From contig JAUJYZ010000789.1 in assembly GCA_033675265.1 (NCBI GenBank), forward strand, positions 1-64,000: a stretch of DNA of 64,000 nt. Reading direction: 5' to 3'. This DNA is from Actinostola sp. cb2023 (lineage: Eukaryota > Cnidaria > Anthozoa > Actiniaria > Actinostolidae). A program made the translations under genes and the position numbers. Positions 13,201 to 26,720 of the stretch are shown one piece after another (positions within the stretch are counted from its first letter, which is position 1; every line of letters begins with the position of its first letter). The notes beneath the pieces were generated by a model that saw only the letters and a program-made list of their open reading frames with translations, made no database searches and had not been told where the DNA came from.

Positions 13201-16120
13201 GGACACTCTAACTAGAGAATATAAGGGAACAGAGAGGGACACTTTAACTATAGGCCTTGGGATATCTTAATTTATATGTTACCAAGAGAATATAAGGGGA
13301 CAGAGAGGGATACTTTAACTATAGGCCAGAGGGATATCTAGAGAATATTATATGTTACTCAAGAGAATATAAGGAGACAGAGAGGGACACTCTAACTAGA
13401 GAATATACAGAGAGGGACACTCTAACAGAACAGAGAGGGACACTCTAACTAGAGAATATAAGGGAACAGAGAGGGACACTCTAACTAGAGAAAATAAGGG
13501 GACATAGAGGGACACTCTAACTAGAGAAAATAAGGGACAGAGAGGGACACTCTAACTATAGAATATAAGGGGACTCAGAGAGGGACACTCTAACTAGATA
13601 AATATAAAGGGAACAGAGAGGGACACTCTAACTAGAGAATATAAGGGAACAGAGAGGGACACTCTAACTAGAGAATATAAGGGGACTTAGAGGGACACTC
13701 TAACTAGAGAATATAAGGGGACATAGAGGGACACTCTAACTAGAGAATATAAGGGAACAGAGAGGGACACTCTAACTATAGAATATAAGGCGACAGAGAG
13801 GGACACTATAACTAGAGAATATAAAGGGAACAGAGAGGGACACTCTAACTAGAGAATATAAGGGAACAGAGAGGGACACTCTAACTAGAGAATATAAGGG
13901 GACATAGAGGGACACTCTAACTAGAGAAAATAAGGGAACAGAGAGGGACACTCTAACTAGAGAAAATAAGGGAACAGAGAGGGACACTCTAACTATAGAA
14001 TATAAGGGGACAGAGAGGGACACTCTAACTAGAGAATATAAAGGGAACAGAGAGGGACACTCTAACTATAGAATATAAGGGAACAGAGAGGGACACTCTA
14101 ACTAGAGAATATAAGGGGACTGAGAGGGACACTCTAACTAGAGAATATAAGGGGACATAGAGGGACACTCTAACTAGAGAATATAAGGGGACATAGAGGG
14201 ACACTCTAATTAGAGAAAATAAAATAGAGAGGGACACTCTAACTAGAATATAAGAGGGGACACTCTAACTATAGAATATAAGGGCAACAGAGGGAGGTAC
14301 ACTCTAACTAGAGAATATAAGGGACAGAGAGGGACACTCTAACTAGAGAATATAAGGGAACAGAGAGGGACACTCTAACTATAGAATATAAGGGAACAGA
14401 GAGGGACACTCTAACTATAGAATAGGGAACAGAAGGGAACAGAGAGGGACACTCTAACTAGAGAATATAAGGGAACAGAGAGGGACACTCTAACTAGAGA
14501 ATATAAGAGAACAGAGAGGGACACTCTAACTAGAGAATATAAGGGAAACAGAGAGGGACACTCTAACTAGAGAAAATAAGGGGACATAGAGGGACACTCT
14601 AACTAGAGAAAATAAGGGACAGAGAGGGACACTCTAACTATAGAATATAAGGGGACAGAGAGGGACACTCTAACTAGATAATATAAAGGGAACAGAGAGG
14701 GACACTCTAACTATAGAATATAAGGGAACAGAGAGGGACACTCTAACTAGAGAATATAAGGGGACTTAGAGGGACACTCTAACTAGAGAATATAAGGGGA
14801 CATAGAGGGACACTCTAACTAGAGAATATAAGGGAACAGAGAGGGACACTCTAACTATAGAATATAAGGCGACAGAGAGGGACACTATAACTAGAGAATA
14901 TAAGAGGGAACAGAGAGGGACACTCTAACTAGAGAATGTAAGGGAACAGAGAGGGACACTCTAACTAGAGAATATAAGGGGACATAGAGGGACACTCTAA
15001 CTAGAGAAAATAAGGGAACAGAGAGGGGACACTCTAACTATAGAATATAAGGGGACAGAGAGGGACACACTCTAACTAGAGAATATAAAGGGAACAGAGA
15101 GGGACACTCTAACTATAGAATATAAGGGAACAGAGAGGGACACTCTAACTAGAGAATATCAGGGGACTGAGAGGGACACTCTAACTAGAGAATATAAGGG
15201 GACATAGAGGGACACTCTAACTAGAGAATATAAGGGGACATAGAGGGACACTCTAACTAGAGAAAATAAGGGAATAGAGAGGGGCACTCTAACTATAGAA
15301 TATAAGGGAACAGAAGAGGTACACTCTAACTAGAGAATATAAGGGACAGAGAGGGACACTCTAACTAGAGAATATAAGGGAACAGAGAGGGACACTCTAA
15401 CTATAGAATATAAGGGAACAGAGAGGGACACTCTAACTATAAGGGAACAGAGAGAATATAAAGGGAACAGAGAGGGACACTCTAACTAGAGAATATAAGG
15501 GGGACAGAGAGGGACACTCTAACTAGAGAATATAAGGGAACAGAGAGGGACACTCTAACTAGAGAATATAAGGGGACATAGAGGGACACTCTAGCTAGAG
15601 AATATAAGGGGACATAGAGGGACACTCTAACTAGAGAATATAAGGGAACAGAGAGGGACACTATAACTAGAGAATATAAGGGAACAGAGAGGGGACACTC
15701 TAACTAGAGAATATAAGGGACAGAGAGGGACACTCTAACTAGAGAATATAAGGGAACAGAGAGGGACACTCTAACTAGAGAATATAAGGGAACAGAGAGG
15801 GACACTCTAACTAGAGAATATAAGGGGACAGAGAGGGACACTCTCTAACTAGAGAATATAAGGGACAGAGAGGGACACTCTAACTAGAGAATATAAGGGA
15901 ACAGAGAGGGACACTCTTAACTAGAGAATATAAGGGAACAGAGAGGGACACTCTAACTATAGAATATAAGGGACAGAGAGGGACACTAACTAGAGAATAT
16001 AAGGGGACAGAGAGGGACACTCTAACTAGAGAATATACAGAGGACAGAGAGGGACACTCTAACTAGAGAATATAAGGGAACAGAGAGGGACACTCTAGAC
16101 TAGAGAATATAGAGAATACC
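1210..16120 (-). repeat. Satellite, left arm (36-bp units with 71-bp units at the outer edge)
   Basis: Tandem units read on this strand as GGGACACTCTAACTAGAG plus AATATAAGGGAACAGAGA, 36 bp in all, with frequent variants GGGGACAGAG, GGGACAGAG and GGGGACATAG. The outer edge (about 1215-1990) is made of 71-bp units carrying an extra segment that includes AGGCCTTGGGATATCTTAAT. Blocks with this segment recur near 5700-6480, 8460-8720 and 13080-13330. There are no unique spacers, so this is not a CRISPR array. Many units are truncated or have indels (for example 1740-2110, 5700-6300, 8220-8300 and 8930-9010), clearly more than in the right arm. Confidence 0.95.
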
Positions 16121-19100
16121 CTCTCTCTATATTCTCCCTTATATTCTCTAGTTAGAGTGTCCCTCTATGTCCCCTTATATTCTCTAGTTAGAGTGTCCCT
16201 CTCTGTTCCCTTATATTCTCTAGTTAGAGTGTCCCTCTCTGTCCCCCTTATATTCTCTAGTTAGAGTGTCCCTCCCTCTCTGTGTCCCCTTATATTCTCT
16301 AGTTAGAGTGTCCCTCCTCTCTGTATTCCCTTATATTCTCTAGTTAGAGTGTCCCTCTCTGTTCCCTTATATTCTCTAGTTAGAGTGTCCCTCTCTGTCC
16401 CTTATATTCTCTAGTTAGAGTGTCCCTCTCTGTCCCCTTATATTCTCTAGTTAGAGTGTCCCCCTCTCTGTTCCCTTATATTCTCTAGTTTAGAGTGTCC
16501 CTCTCTGTTCCCTTATATTCTCTAGTTAGAGTGTCCCTCTCTGTCCCTTATATTCTCTAGTTAGAGTGTCCCTCTCTGTTCCCTTATATTCTCTAGTTAT
16601 AGTGTCCCTCTCTGTTCCCTTATATTCTCTAGTTAGAGTGTCCCTCTCTGTCCCCTTATATTCTCTAGTTAGAGTGTCCCTCTATGTCCCCTTATATTCT
16701 CTAGTTAGAGTGTCCCTCTCTGTTCCCTTATATTCTCTAGTTAGAGTGTCCCTCTATGTCCCCTTATATTCTCTAGTTAGAGTGTGTCCCTCTCTGTTCC
16801 CTTATATTCTATAGTTAGAGTGTCCCTCTCTGTTCCCTTATATTCTATAGTTAGAGTGTCCCTCTCTGTTCCCTTATATTCTCTAGTTAGAGTGTCCCTC
16901 TCTGTCCCTTATATTCTCTAGTTAGAGTGTACCTCTCTGTTCCCTTATATTCTATAGTTAGAGTGCCCCTCTCTATTCCCTTATTTTCTCTAGTTAGAGT
17001 GTCCCTCTATGTCCCCTTATATTCTCTAGTTAGAGTGTCCCTCTATGTCCCCTTATATTCTCTAGTTAGAGTGTCCCTCTCAGTCCCCTGATATTCTCTA
17101 GTTAGAGTGTCCCTCTCTGTTCCCTTATATTCTATAGTTAGAGTGTCCCTCTCTGTTCCCTTTATATTCTCTAGTTAGAGTGTCCCTCTCTGTCCCCTTA
17201 TATTCTATAGTTAGAGTGTCCCTCTCTGTTCCCTTATTTTCTCTAGTTAGAGTGTCCCTCTATGTCCCCTTATATTCTCTAGTTAGAGTGTCCCTCTCTG
17301 TTCCCCTTACATTCTCTAGTTAGAGTGTCCCTCTCTGTTCCCTTTATATTCTCTAGTTATAGTGTCCCCTCTCTGTCGCCTTATATTCTATAGTTAGAGT
17401 GTCCCTCTCTGTTCCCTTATATTCTCTAGTTAGAGTGTCCCTCTATGTCCCCTTATATTCTCTAGTTAGAGTGTCCCTCTAAGTCCCCTTATATTCTCTA
17501 GTTAGAGTGTCCCTCTCTGTTCCCTTATATTCTATAGTTAGAGTGTCCCTCTCTGTTCCCTTTATATTATCTAGTTAGAGTGTCCCTCTCTGTCCCCTTA
17601 TATTCTATAGTTAGAGTGTCCCTCTCTGTCCCTTATTTTCTCTAGTTAGAGTGTCCCTCTATGTCCCCTTATTTTCTCTAGTTAGAGTGTCCCTCTCTGT
17701 TCCCTTATATTCTCTAGTTAGAGTGTCCCTCTCTGTTCTCTTATATTCTCTAGTTAGAGTGTCCCTCTCTGTTCCCTTATATTCTCTAGTTAGAGTGTCC
17801 CTCTCTGTTCCCTTTATATTCTATAGTTAGAGTGTCCCTCTCTGTTCCCTTATATTCTATAGTTAGAGTGTCCCTCTCTGTTCCCTTATATTCTCTAGTT
17901 AGAGTGTCCCTCTCTGTCCCTTATATTCTCTAGTTAGAGTGTACCTCTCTGTTCCCTTATATTCTATAGTTAGAGTGCCCCTCTCTATTCCCTTATTTTC
18001 TCTAATTAGAGTGTCCCTCTATGTCCCCTTATATTCTCTAGTTAGAGTGTCCCTCTATGTCCCCTTATATTCTCTAGTTAGAGTGTCCCCTCTCAGTCCC
18101 CTTATATTCTCTAGTTAGAGTGTCCCTCTCTGTTCCCTTATATTCTATAGTTAGAGTGTCCCTCTCTGTTCCCTTTATATTCTCTAGTTAGAGTGTCCCT
18201 CTCTGTCCCCTTATATTCTATAGTTAGAGTGTCCCTCTCTGTTCCCTTATTTTCTCTAGTTAGAGTGTCCCTCTCTGTTCCCTTATTTTCTCTAGTTAGA
18301 GTGTCCCTCTATGTCCCCTTATATTCTCTAGTTAGAGTGTCCCTCTCTGTTCCCTTATATTCTCTAGTTAGAGTGTCCCTCTCTGTTCCCTTTATATTCT
18401 CTAGTTATAGTGTCCCTCTCTGTCGCCTTATATTCTATAGTTAGAGTGTCCCTCTCTGTTCCCTTATATTCTCTAGTTAGAGTGTCCCTCTATGTCCCCT
18501 TATATTCTCTAGTTAGAGTGTCCCTCTAAGTCCCCTTATATTCTCTAGTTAGAGTGTCCCTCTCTGTTCCCTTATATTCTCTAGTTAGAGTGTCCCTCTC
18601 TGTTCCCTTTATATTATCTAGTTAGAGTGTCCCTCTCTGTCCCCTTATATTCTATAGTTAGAGTGTCCCTCTCTGTCCCTTATTTTCTCTAGTTAGAGTG
18701 TCCCTCTATGTCCCCTTATTTTCTCTAGTTAGAGTGTCCCTCTCTGTTCCCTTATATTCTCTAGTTAGAGTGTCCCTCTCTGCCTCCTTATATTCTCTAG
18801 TTAGAGTGTCCCTCTCTGTCTCCTTATATTCTCTTGGTAACATATAAATTAAGATATCCCAAGGCCTATAGTTAAAGTATCCCTCTCTGTCCCCTTATAT
18901 TCTCTTGGTAACATATAAATTAAGATATCCCAAGGCCTATAGTTAAAGTGTCCCTCTCTGTTCCCTTATATTCTCTAGTTAGAGTGTCCCTCTCTGTCTC
19001 CTTATATTCTCTAGTTAGAGTGACCCTCTCTGTTCCCTTATATTCTCTTGGTAACATATAAATTAAGATATCCCAAGGCCTATAGTTAAAGTGTCCCTCT

Positions 19101-22100
19101 CTGTCCCCTTATATTCTCTAGTTAGAGTGTCCCTCTCTGTCTCCTTATATTCTCTAGTTAGAGTGTCCCTCTCTGTACCCTTATATTCTCTAGTGTCCCT
19201 CTCTGTTCCCTTATATTCTCTAGTTAGAGTGTCCCTCTCTGTTCCCTTATATTCTCTAGTTAGAGTGTCCCTCTATGTCCCCTTATATTCTCTAGTTAGA
19301 GTGTCCCTCTCTGTTCCCTTATATTCTCTAGTTAGAGTGTCCCTCTCTGTCCTCTTATATTCTCTAGTTAGAGTGTCCCTCTCTGTCCCCTTATATTCTC
19401 TAGTTAGAGTGTCCCTCTCTGTTCCCTTATATTCTCTAGTTAGAGTGTCCCTCTCTGTTCCCTTATATTCTCTAGTTAGAGTGTCCCTCTCTGTCCCTTA
19501 TATTCTCTAGTTAGAGTGTCCCTCTCTGTCCCCTTATATTCTCTAGTTAGAGTGTCCCTCTCTGTTCCCTTATATTCTCTAGTTAGAGTGTCCCTCTCTG
19601 TTCCCTTATATTCTCTAGTTAGAGTGTCCCTCTCTGTCCCTTATATTCTCTAGTTAGAGTGTCCCTCTCTGTTCCCTTATATTCTCTAGTTATAGTGTCC
19701 CTCTCTGTTCCCTTATATTCTCTAGTTAGAGTGTCCCTCTATGTCCCCTTATATTCTCTAGCTAGAGTATCCCTCTATGTCCCCTTATATTCTCTAGTTA
19801 GAGTGTCCCTCTCTGTTCCCTTATATTCTCTAGTTAGAGTGTCCCTCTATGTCCCCTTATATTCTCTAGTTAGAGTGTCCCTCTCTGTTCCCTTATATTC
19901 TATAGTTAGAGTGTCCGTCTCTGTTCCCTTATATTCTATAGTTAGAGTGTCCCTCTCTGTTCCCTTATATTCTCTAGTTAGAGTGTCCCTCTCTGTCCCT
20001 TATATTCTCCAGTTAGAGTGTACCTCTCTGTTCCCTTATATTCTATAGTTAGAGTGCCCCTCTCTATTCCCTTATTTTCTCTAGTTAGAGTGTCCCTCTA
20101 TGTCCCCTTATATTCTCTAGTTAGAGTGTCCCTCTATGTCCCCTTATATTCTCTAGTTAGAGTGTCCCTCTCAGTCCCCTGATATTCTCTAGTTAGAGTG
20201 TCCCTCTCTGTTCCCTTATATTCTATAGTTAGAGTGTCCCTCTCTGTTCCCTTTATATTCTCTAGTTAGAGTGTCCCTCTCTGTCCCCTTATATTCTATA
20301 GTTAGAGTGTCCCTCTCTGTTCCCTTATTTTCTCTAGTTAGAGTGTCCCTCTATGTCCCCTTATATTCTCTAGTTAGAGTGTCCCTCTCTGTTCCCTTAC
20401 ATTCTCTAGTTAGAGTGTCCCTCTCTGTTCCCTTTATATTCTCTAGTTATAGTGTCCCTCTCTGTCGCCTTATATTCTATAGTTAGAGTGTCCCTCTCTG
20501 TTCCCTTATATTCTCTAGTTAGAGTGTCCCTCTATGTCCCCTTATATTCTCTAGTTAGAGTGTCCCTCTAAGTCCCCTTATATTCTCTAGTTAGAGTGTC
20601 CCTCTCTGTTCCCTTATATTCTATAGTTAGAGTGTCCCTCTCTGTTCCCCTTTATATTATCTAGTTAGAGTGTCCCTCTCTGTCCCCTTATATTCTATAG
20701 TTAGAGTGTCCCCCTCTCTGTCCCTTATTTTCTCTAGTTAGAGTGTCCCTCTATGTCCCCTTATTTTCTCTAGTTAGAGTGTCCCTCTCTGTTCCCTTAT
20801 ATTCTCTAGTTAGAGTGTCCCTCTCTGTTCTCTTATATTCTCTAGTTAGAGTGTCCCTCTCTGTTCCCTTATATTCTCTAGTTAGAGTGTCCCTCTCTGT
20901 TCCCTTTATATTCTATAGTTAGAGTGTCCCTCTCTGTTCCCTTATATTCTATAGTTAGAGTGTCCCTCTCTGTTCCCTTATATTCTCTAGTTAGAGTGTC
21001 CCTCTCTGTCCCTTATATTCTCTAGTTAGAGTGTACCTCTCTGTTCCCTTATATTCTATAGTTAGAGTGCCCCTCTCTATTCCCTTATTTTCTCTAATTA
21101 GAGTGTCCCTCTATGTCCCCTTATATTCTCTAGTTAGAGTGTCCCTCTATGTCCCCTTATATTCTCTAGTTAGAGTGTCCCTCTCAGTCCCCTTATATTC
21201 TCTAGTTAGAGTGTCCCTCTCTGTTCCCTTATATTCTATAGTTAGAGTGTCCCTCTCTGTTCCCTTTATATTCTCTAGTTAGAGTGTCCCTCTCTGTCCC
21301 CTTATATTCTATAGTTAGAGTGTCCCTCTCTGTTCCCTTATTTTCTCTAGTTAGAGTGTCCCTCTATGTCCCCTTATATTCTCTAGTTAGAGTGTCCCTC
21401 TCTGTTCCCTTATATTCTCTAGTTAGAGTGTCCCTCTCTGTTCCCTTATATTCTCTAGTTATAGTGTCCCTCTCTGTCGCCTTATATTCTATAGTTAGAG
21501 TGTCCCTCTCTGTTCCCTTATATTCTCTAGTTAGAGTGTCCCTCTATGTCCCCTTATATTCTCTAGTTAGAGTGTCCCTCTAAGTCCCCTTATATTCTCT
21601 AGTTAGAGTGTCCCTCTCTGTTCCCTTATATTCTATAGTTAGAGTGTCCCTCTCTGTTCCCTTTATATTATCTAGTTAGAGTGTCCCTCTCTGTCCCCTT
21701 ATATTCTATAGTTAGAGTGTCCCTCTCTGTCCCTTATTTTCTCTAGTTAGAGTGTCCCTCTCTATTCCCTTATTTTCTCTAATTAGAGTGTCCCTCTATG
21801 TCCCCTTATATTCTCTAGTTAGAGTGTCCCTCTATGTCCCCTTATATTCTCTAGTTAGAGTGTCCCTCTCAGTCCCCTTATATTCTCTAGTTAGAGTGTC
21901 CCTCTCTGTTCCCTTATATTCTATAGTTAGAGTGTCCCTCTCTGTTCCCTTTATATTCTCTAGTTAGAGTGTCCCTCTCTGTCCCCTTATATTCTATAGT
22001 TAGAGTGTCCCTCTCTGTTCCCTTATTTTCTCTAGTTAGAGTGTCCCTCTATGTCCCCTTATATTCTCTAGTTAGAGTGTCCCTCTCTGTTCCCTTATAT

Positions 22101-22639
22101 TCTCTAGTTAGAGTGTCCCTCTCTGTTCCCTTATATATCTCTCTAGTTATAGTGTCCCCTCTCTGTCGTCCCCTTATATTCTATAGTTAGAGTGTCCCTC
22201 TCTGTTCCCTTATATTCTCTAGTTAGAGTGTCCCTCTATGTCCCCTTATATTCTCTAGTTAGAGTGTCCCTCTAAGTCCCCTTATATTCTCTAGTTAGAG
22301 TGTCCCTCTCTGTTCCCTTATATTCTATAGTTAGAGTGTCCCTCTCTGTTCCCTTTATATTATCTAGTTAGAGTGTCCCTCTCTGTCCCCTTATATTCTA
22401 TAGTTAGAGTGTCCCTCTCTGTCCCTTATTTTCTCTAGTTAGAGTGTCCCTCTATGTCCCCTTATTTTCTCTAGTTAGAGTGTCCCTCTCTGTTCCCTTA
22501 TATTCTCTAGTTAGAGTGTCCCTCTCTGCCTCCTTATATTCTCTAGTTAGAGTGTCCCTCTCTGTTCCCTTATATTCTCTAGTTAGAGTGTCCCTCTCTG
22601 TTCCCTTATATTCTCTAGTTAGAGTGTCCCTCTCTGTTC

Positions 22640-25600
22640 CCTTTATATTCTATAGTTAGAGTGTCCCTCTCTGTTCCCTTATATTCTATAGTTAGAGTGT
22701 CCCTCTCTGTTCCCTTATATTCTCTAGTTAGAGTGTCCCTCTCTGTCCCTTATATTCTCTAGTTAGAGTGTACCTCTCTGTTCCCTTATATTCTATAGTT
22801 AGAGTGCCCCTCTCTATTCCCTTATTTTCTCTAATTAGAGTGTCCCTCTATGTCCCCTTATATTCTCTAGTTAGAGTGTCCCTCTATGTCCCCTTATATT
22901 CTCTAGTTAGAGTGTCCCTCTAAGTCCCCTTATATTCTCTAGTTAGAGTGTCCCTCTCTGTTCCCTTATATTCTATAGTTAGAGTGTCCCTCTCTGTTCC
23001 CTTATATTCTCTTGGTAATATATCAATTAAGATATCCCAAGGCCTATAGTTTAGAGTGTCCCTCTATGTCCCTTATATTCTCTTGGTAATATATCAATTA
23101 AGATATCCCAAGGCCTATTGTTAGAGTGTCCCTCTCTGTTCCCTTATATTCTCTAGTTAGAGTATCCCTCTCTGTCCCCTTATATTCTCTTGGTAACATA
23201 TAAATTAAGATATCCCAAGGCCTATGGTTAGAGTGTCCCTCTCTGTCTCCTTATATTCTCTTGGTAACATATAAATTAAGATATCCCAAGGCCTATCGTT
23301 AGAGTGTCCCTCTCTGTCCCCTTATATTCTCTTGGTAATATATCAATTAAGATATCCCAAGGCCTATAGTTAAAGTGTCCCTCTCTGTCCCCTTATATTC
23401 TCTAGTTAGAGTGTCCCTCTCTGTCCCCTTATATTCTCTTGGTAACATATAAATTAAGATATCCCAAGGCCTATAGTTAAAGTGTCCCTCTCTGTCCCCT
23501 TATATTCTCTAGTTAGAGTGTCCCTCTCTGTTTCCTTATATTCTCTAGTTAGAGTGTCCCTCTCTGTTCCCTTATATTCTCTTGGTAACATATAAATTAA
23601 GATATCCCAAGGCCTATAGTTAAAGTGTCCCTCTCTGTCCCCTTATATTCTCTAGTTAGAGTGTCCCTCTCTGTCTCCTTATATTCTCTAGTTAGAGTGT
23701 CCCTCTCTGTTCCCTTATATTCTCTAGAGTGTCCCTCTCTGTCCCCTTATATTCTATAGTTAGAGTGTCCCTCTCTGTCCCCTTATATTCTATAGTTAGA
23801 GTGTCCCTCTCTGTTCCCTTATATTCTACAGTTAGAGTAGAGTGTCCCTCTCTGTTCCCTTATATTGGCTCTAGTTAGAGTGTCCCTCTCTGTCCCTTAT
23901 ATTCTCTAGTAGAGTGTCCCTCTATGTTCCCTTATATTCTCTAGTTAGAGTGTCCCTCTATGTCCTCTTATATTCTCTAGTTAGAGTGTCCCTCTCTGTC
24001 CCCTTATATTCTCTAGTTAGAGTGTCCCTCTCTGTTCCCTTATATTCTCTAGTTAGAGTGTCCCTCTCTGTTCCCTTATATTCTCTAGTTAGAGTGTCCC
24101 TCTCTGTCCCTTATATTCTCTAGTTAGAGTGTCCCTCTCTGTTCCCTTATATTCTCTAGTTAGAGTGTCCCTCTCTGTTCCCTTATATTCTCTAGTTAGA
24201 GTGTCCCTCTATGTCCCCTTATATTCTCTAGCTAGAGTGTCCCTCTATGTCCCCTTATATTCTCTAGTTAGAGTGTCCCTCTCTGTTCCCTTATATTCTC
24301 TAGTTAGAGTGTCCCTCTATGTCCCCTTATATTCTCTAGTTAGAGTGTCCCTCTCTGTTCCCTTATATTCTATAGTTAGAGTGTCCCTCTCTGTTCCCTT
24401 ATATTCTATAGTTAGAGTGTCCCTCTCTGTTCCCTTATATTCTCTAGTTAGAGTGTCCCTCTCTGTCCCTTATATTCTCTAGTTAGAGTGTACCTCTCTG
24501 TTCCCTTATATTCTATTGTTAGAGTGCCCCTCTCTATTCCCTTATTTTCTCTAGTTAGAGTGTCCCTCTATGTCCCCTTATATTCTCTAGTTAGAGTGTC
24601 CCTCTATGTCCCCTTATATTCTCTAGTTAGAGTGTCCCTCTAAGTCCCCTTATATTCTCTAGTTAGAGTGTCCCTCTCTGTTCCCTTATATTCTATAGTT
24701 AGAGTGTCCCTCTCTGTTCCCTTTATATTCTCTAGTTAAGTGTCCCTCTCTGTCCCCTTATATTCTCTAGTTAGAGTGTCACTCTCTGTTCCCTTATTTT
24801 CTCTAGTTAGAGTGTCCCTCTCTGTTCCCTTATATTCTCTAGTTAGAGTGTCCCTCTCTGTTCCCTTATATTCTCTAGTTAGAGTGTCCCTCTCTGTTCC
24901 CTTTATATTCTATAGTTAGAGTGTCCCTCTCTGTTCCCTTATATTCTATAGTTAGAGTGTCCCTCTCTGTTCCCTTATATTCTCTAGTTAGAGTGTCCCT
25001 CTCTGTCCCTTATATTCTCTAGTTAGAGTGTACCTCTCTGTTCCCTTATATTCTATAGTTAGAGTGCCCCTCTCTATTCCCTTATTTTCTCTAATTAGAG
25101 TGTCCCTCTATGTCCCCTTATATTCTCTAGTTAGAGTGTCCCTCTATGTCCCCTTATATTCTCTAGTTAGAGTGTCCCTCTAAGTCCCCTTATATTCTCT
25201 AGTTAGAGTGTCCCTCTCTGTTCCCTTATATTCTATAGTTAGAGTGTCCCTCTCTGTTCCCTTATATTCTCTTGGTAATATATCAATTAAGATATCCCAA
25301 GGCCTATAGTTAGAGTGTCCCTCTATGTCCCCTTATATTCTCTTGGTAATATATCAATTAAGATATCCCAAGGCCTATTGTTAGAGTGTCCCTCTCTGTT
25401 CCCTTATATTCTCTAGTTAGAGTATCCCTCTCTGTCCCCTTATATTCTCTTGGTAACATATAAATTAAGATATCCCAAGGCCTATGGTTAGAGTGTCCCT
25501 CTCTGTCTCCTTATATTCTCTTGGTAACATATAAATTAAGATATCCCAAGGCCTATCGTTAGAGTGTCCCTCTCTGTCCCCTTATATTCTCTTGGTAATA

Positions 25601-26720
25601 TATCAATTAAGATATCCCAAGGCCTATAGTTAAAGTGTCCCTCTCTGTCCCCTTATATTCTCTAGTTAGAGTGTCCCTCTCTGTCCCCTTATATTCTCTT
25701 GGTAACATATAAATTAAGATATCCCAAGGCCTATAGTTAAAGTGTCCCTCTCTGTCCCCTTATATTCTCTAGTTAGAGTGTCCCTCTCTGTTCCCTTATA
25801 TTCTCTAGTTAGAGTGTCCCTCTCTGTTCCCTTATATTCTCTTGGTAACATATAAATTAAGATATCCCAAGGCCTATAGTTAAAGTGTCCCTCTCTGTCC
25901 CCTTATATTCTCTAGTTAGAGTGTCCCTCTCTGTCTCCTTATATTCTCTAGTTAGAGTGTCCCTCTCTGTTCCCTTATATTCTCTAGAGTGTCCATCTCT
26001 GTTCCCTTATATTCTCTAGTTAGAGTGTCCCTCTCTGTTCCCTTATATTCTACAGTTAGAGTGTCCCTCTCTGTTCCCTTATATTGGCTCTAGTTAGAGT
26101 GTCCCTCTCTGTCCCTTATATTCTCTAGTTAGAGTGTCCCTCTATGTTCCCTTATATTCTCTAGTTAGAGTGTCCCTCTATGTCCTCTTATATTCTCTAG
26201 TTAGAGTGTCCCTCTCTGTTCCCTTATATTCTCTAGTTAGAGTGTGTCCCTCTCTGTTCCTTATATTCTCTAGTTAGAGTGTCCCTCTCTGTTCCCTTAT
26301 ATTCTCTAGTTAGAGTGTGTCCCTCTCTGTCCCTTATATTCTCTAGTTAGAGTGTCCCTCTCTGTTCCCTTATATTCTCTAGTTAGAGTGTCCCTCTCTG
26401 TTCCCTTATATTCTCTAGTTAGAGTGTCCCTCTATGTCCCCTTATATTCTCTAGCTAGAGTGTCCCTCTATGTCCCGTTATATTCTCTAGTTAGAGTGTC
26501 CCTCTCTGTTCCCTTATATTCTCTAGTTAGAGTGTCCCTCTATGTCCCCTTATATTCTCTAGTTAGAGTGTCCCTCTCTGTTCCCTTATATTCTATAGTT
26601 AGAGTGTCCCTCTCTGTTCCCTTATATTCTATAGTTAGAGTGTCCCTCTCTGTTCCCTTATATTCTCTAGTTAGAGTGTCCCTCTCTGTCCCTTATATTC
26701 TCTAGTTAGAATGTACCTCT
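22640..26720 (+). repeat. Higher-order repeat of about 2.2 kb within the right arm
   Basis: The segment around 22640-24500 is repeated around 24900-26720. Evidence is the same order of unit variants, the same block of 71-bp units (23000-23640 and 25265-25895), the unusual unit containing TTGGCTCTAG (near 23860 and 26090), and an identical run of units at 24129-24482 and 26352-26705, offset by 2223 bp. The second copy has extra irregular units after 26720. This shows amplification of multi-unit blocks, not only of single units. Confidence 0.75.
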
